57,439 bases of DNA from positions 1 to 57,439 of the IMG/VR virus record IMGVR_UViG_3300046737_000215. One strand, written 5' to 3'. Source of the stretch: a virus. Position numbers and translations under genes: made by a program. This document shows positions 57,204 to 57,439 of the stretch, one piece after another. The notes below the pieces were generated by a model, which saw only the letters and a program-made list of their open reading frames with translations, was not told the DNA's origin and ran no database searches. Position 1 is the stretch's first letter, and every line of letters starts with the position of its first letter.

Positions 57204-57439
57204 TTACTTGGTTCTGGCAAAGTCTCCGTGGAGTCTCAAAGCAGCCTCGCAGTAGGCGGTGTGGGCCTCCTCTGGGGCTTCATAGTACCCCAGATAGTGC
57301 AGTTGGCCAAAGGCCATTATGCGAGCTTCCCACTTCTTCATGCCTTTAGACCAAGAGACTCCTTTGAAACCTGACGTGTTGTTTCGCTTTATCCTCTGGT
57401 TTTGGATGTTCTGCGCCCTTGAGCAGTCTCGCAGGTTGG
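57204..57439 (-). CDS. HNH-AP2 homing endonuclease, C-terminal part
   Basis: Continues the gene at 1-259 through the 39-bp overlap. The HNH tail (NLRDCSRAQNIQNQRIKRNN) is followed by an AP2 DNA-binding domain (TSGFKGVSWSKGMKKWEARI, then LHYLGYYEAPEEAHTAYCEA). Stop TAA at 57204-57206. One residue in the overlap differs from the left copy (Asp here, Val there). Confidence 0.85.
   Translation of the reverse strand, partial: NLRDCSRAQNIQNQRIKRNNTSGFKGVSWSKGMKKWEARIMAFGQLHYLGYYEAPEEAHTAYCEAALRLHGDFARTK
57401..57439. repeat. Terminal overlap, right copy
   Basis: Same 39 bases as 1-39 with one mismatch at 57427. Confidence 0.9.

Overview
The window is essentially a complete genome of a GC-rich, tailed, short-tailed (podovirus-like) bacteriophage of about 57.4 kb. 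The first and last 39 bases are the same sequence with one mismatch (position 27 a, position 57427 t). Joining the ends through that overlap rebuilds one uninterrupted 151-residue HNH-AP2 endonuclease gene, so the contig closes into a circle (a circular or terminally redundant map). I see no RNA polymerase, no tyrosine integrase, no tRNA and no rRNA. Host RNA polymerase probably does transcription: several TTGAC(G/T/A)-N17/18-TANNNT promoters can be read. Signal peptides with lipoboxes and a cluster of small membrane proteins suggest a Gram-negative host; this is inference.

Layout. 0-8.6 kb: replication and recombination. On the minus strand are a ssDNA-binding-like protein, an SF2 helicase and a RecB/Cas4-like nuclease. 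On the plus strand are an archaeo-eukaryotic-type primase, a second helicase and a leaderless zinc-knuckle protein. 8.6-12.3 kb: two tandem SGNH-esterase tail proteins and a small virion protein. 12.4-13.9 kb: large terminase. 13.9-26.1 kb: internal virion proteins, tail tube nozzle and adaptor. 26.2-32.3 kb: two plus-strand virion-like genes, a small membrane protein, an HNH endonuclease, major capsid protein, scaffold and portal. 32.4-37.3 kb: small terminase and many small overlapping genes, ending with a ribbon-helix-helix protein. 37.3-38.8 kb: a non-coding, repeat-rich, origin-like region. 38.8-44.4 kb: small early-type ORFans plus a serine recombinase, four units of which share an unusual promoter. 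44.4-46.0 kb: DNA ligase and RNA ligase. 46.0-48.1 kb (plus): an envelope cassette of alpha/beta hydrolase, membrane-tethered metzincin and M15 endolysin. 48.1-49.0 kb: small membrane proteins and a lipoprotein. 49-57.2 kb: RuvC-like nuclease, family A DNA polymerase, SprT-like protein, nucleotidase, dNTP pyrophosphohydrolase-like protein, phosphoesterase and the HNH gene that crosses the ends.

Minus-strand genes are tightly packed with ATGA, GTGA and TAATG start/stop overlaps, so many short genes could be placed by coupling. The most unusual signals are: (i) two hairpin elements 29.5 kb apart with nearly the same loop and a compensatory stem change; (ii) a 51-bp perfect direct repeat flanking a reversed gene; (iii) a 61-bp tandem duplication of a promoter-RBS-start unit; (iv) a promoter family with a fixed 19-nt spacer ending in GCGCG; (v) a one-ORF fusion of coiled coil, membrane helix, lipobox and metzincin next to the endolysin; and (vi) a GNAT-like domain inside a 1205-residue internal virion protein.
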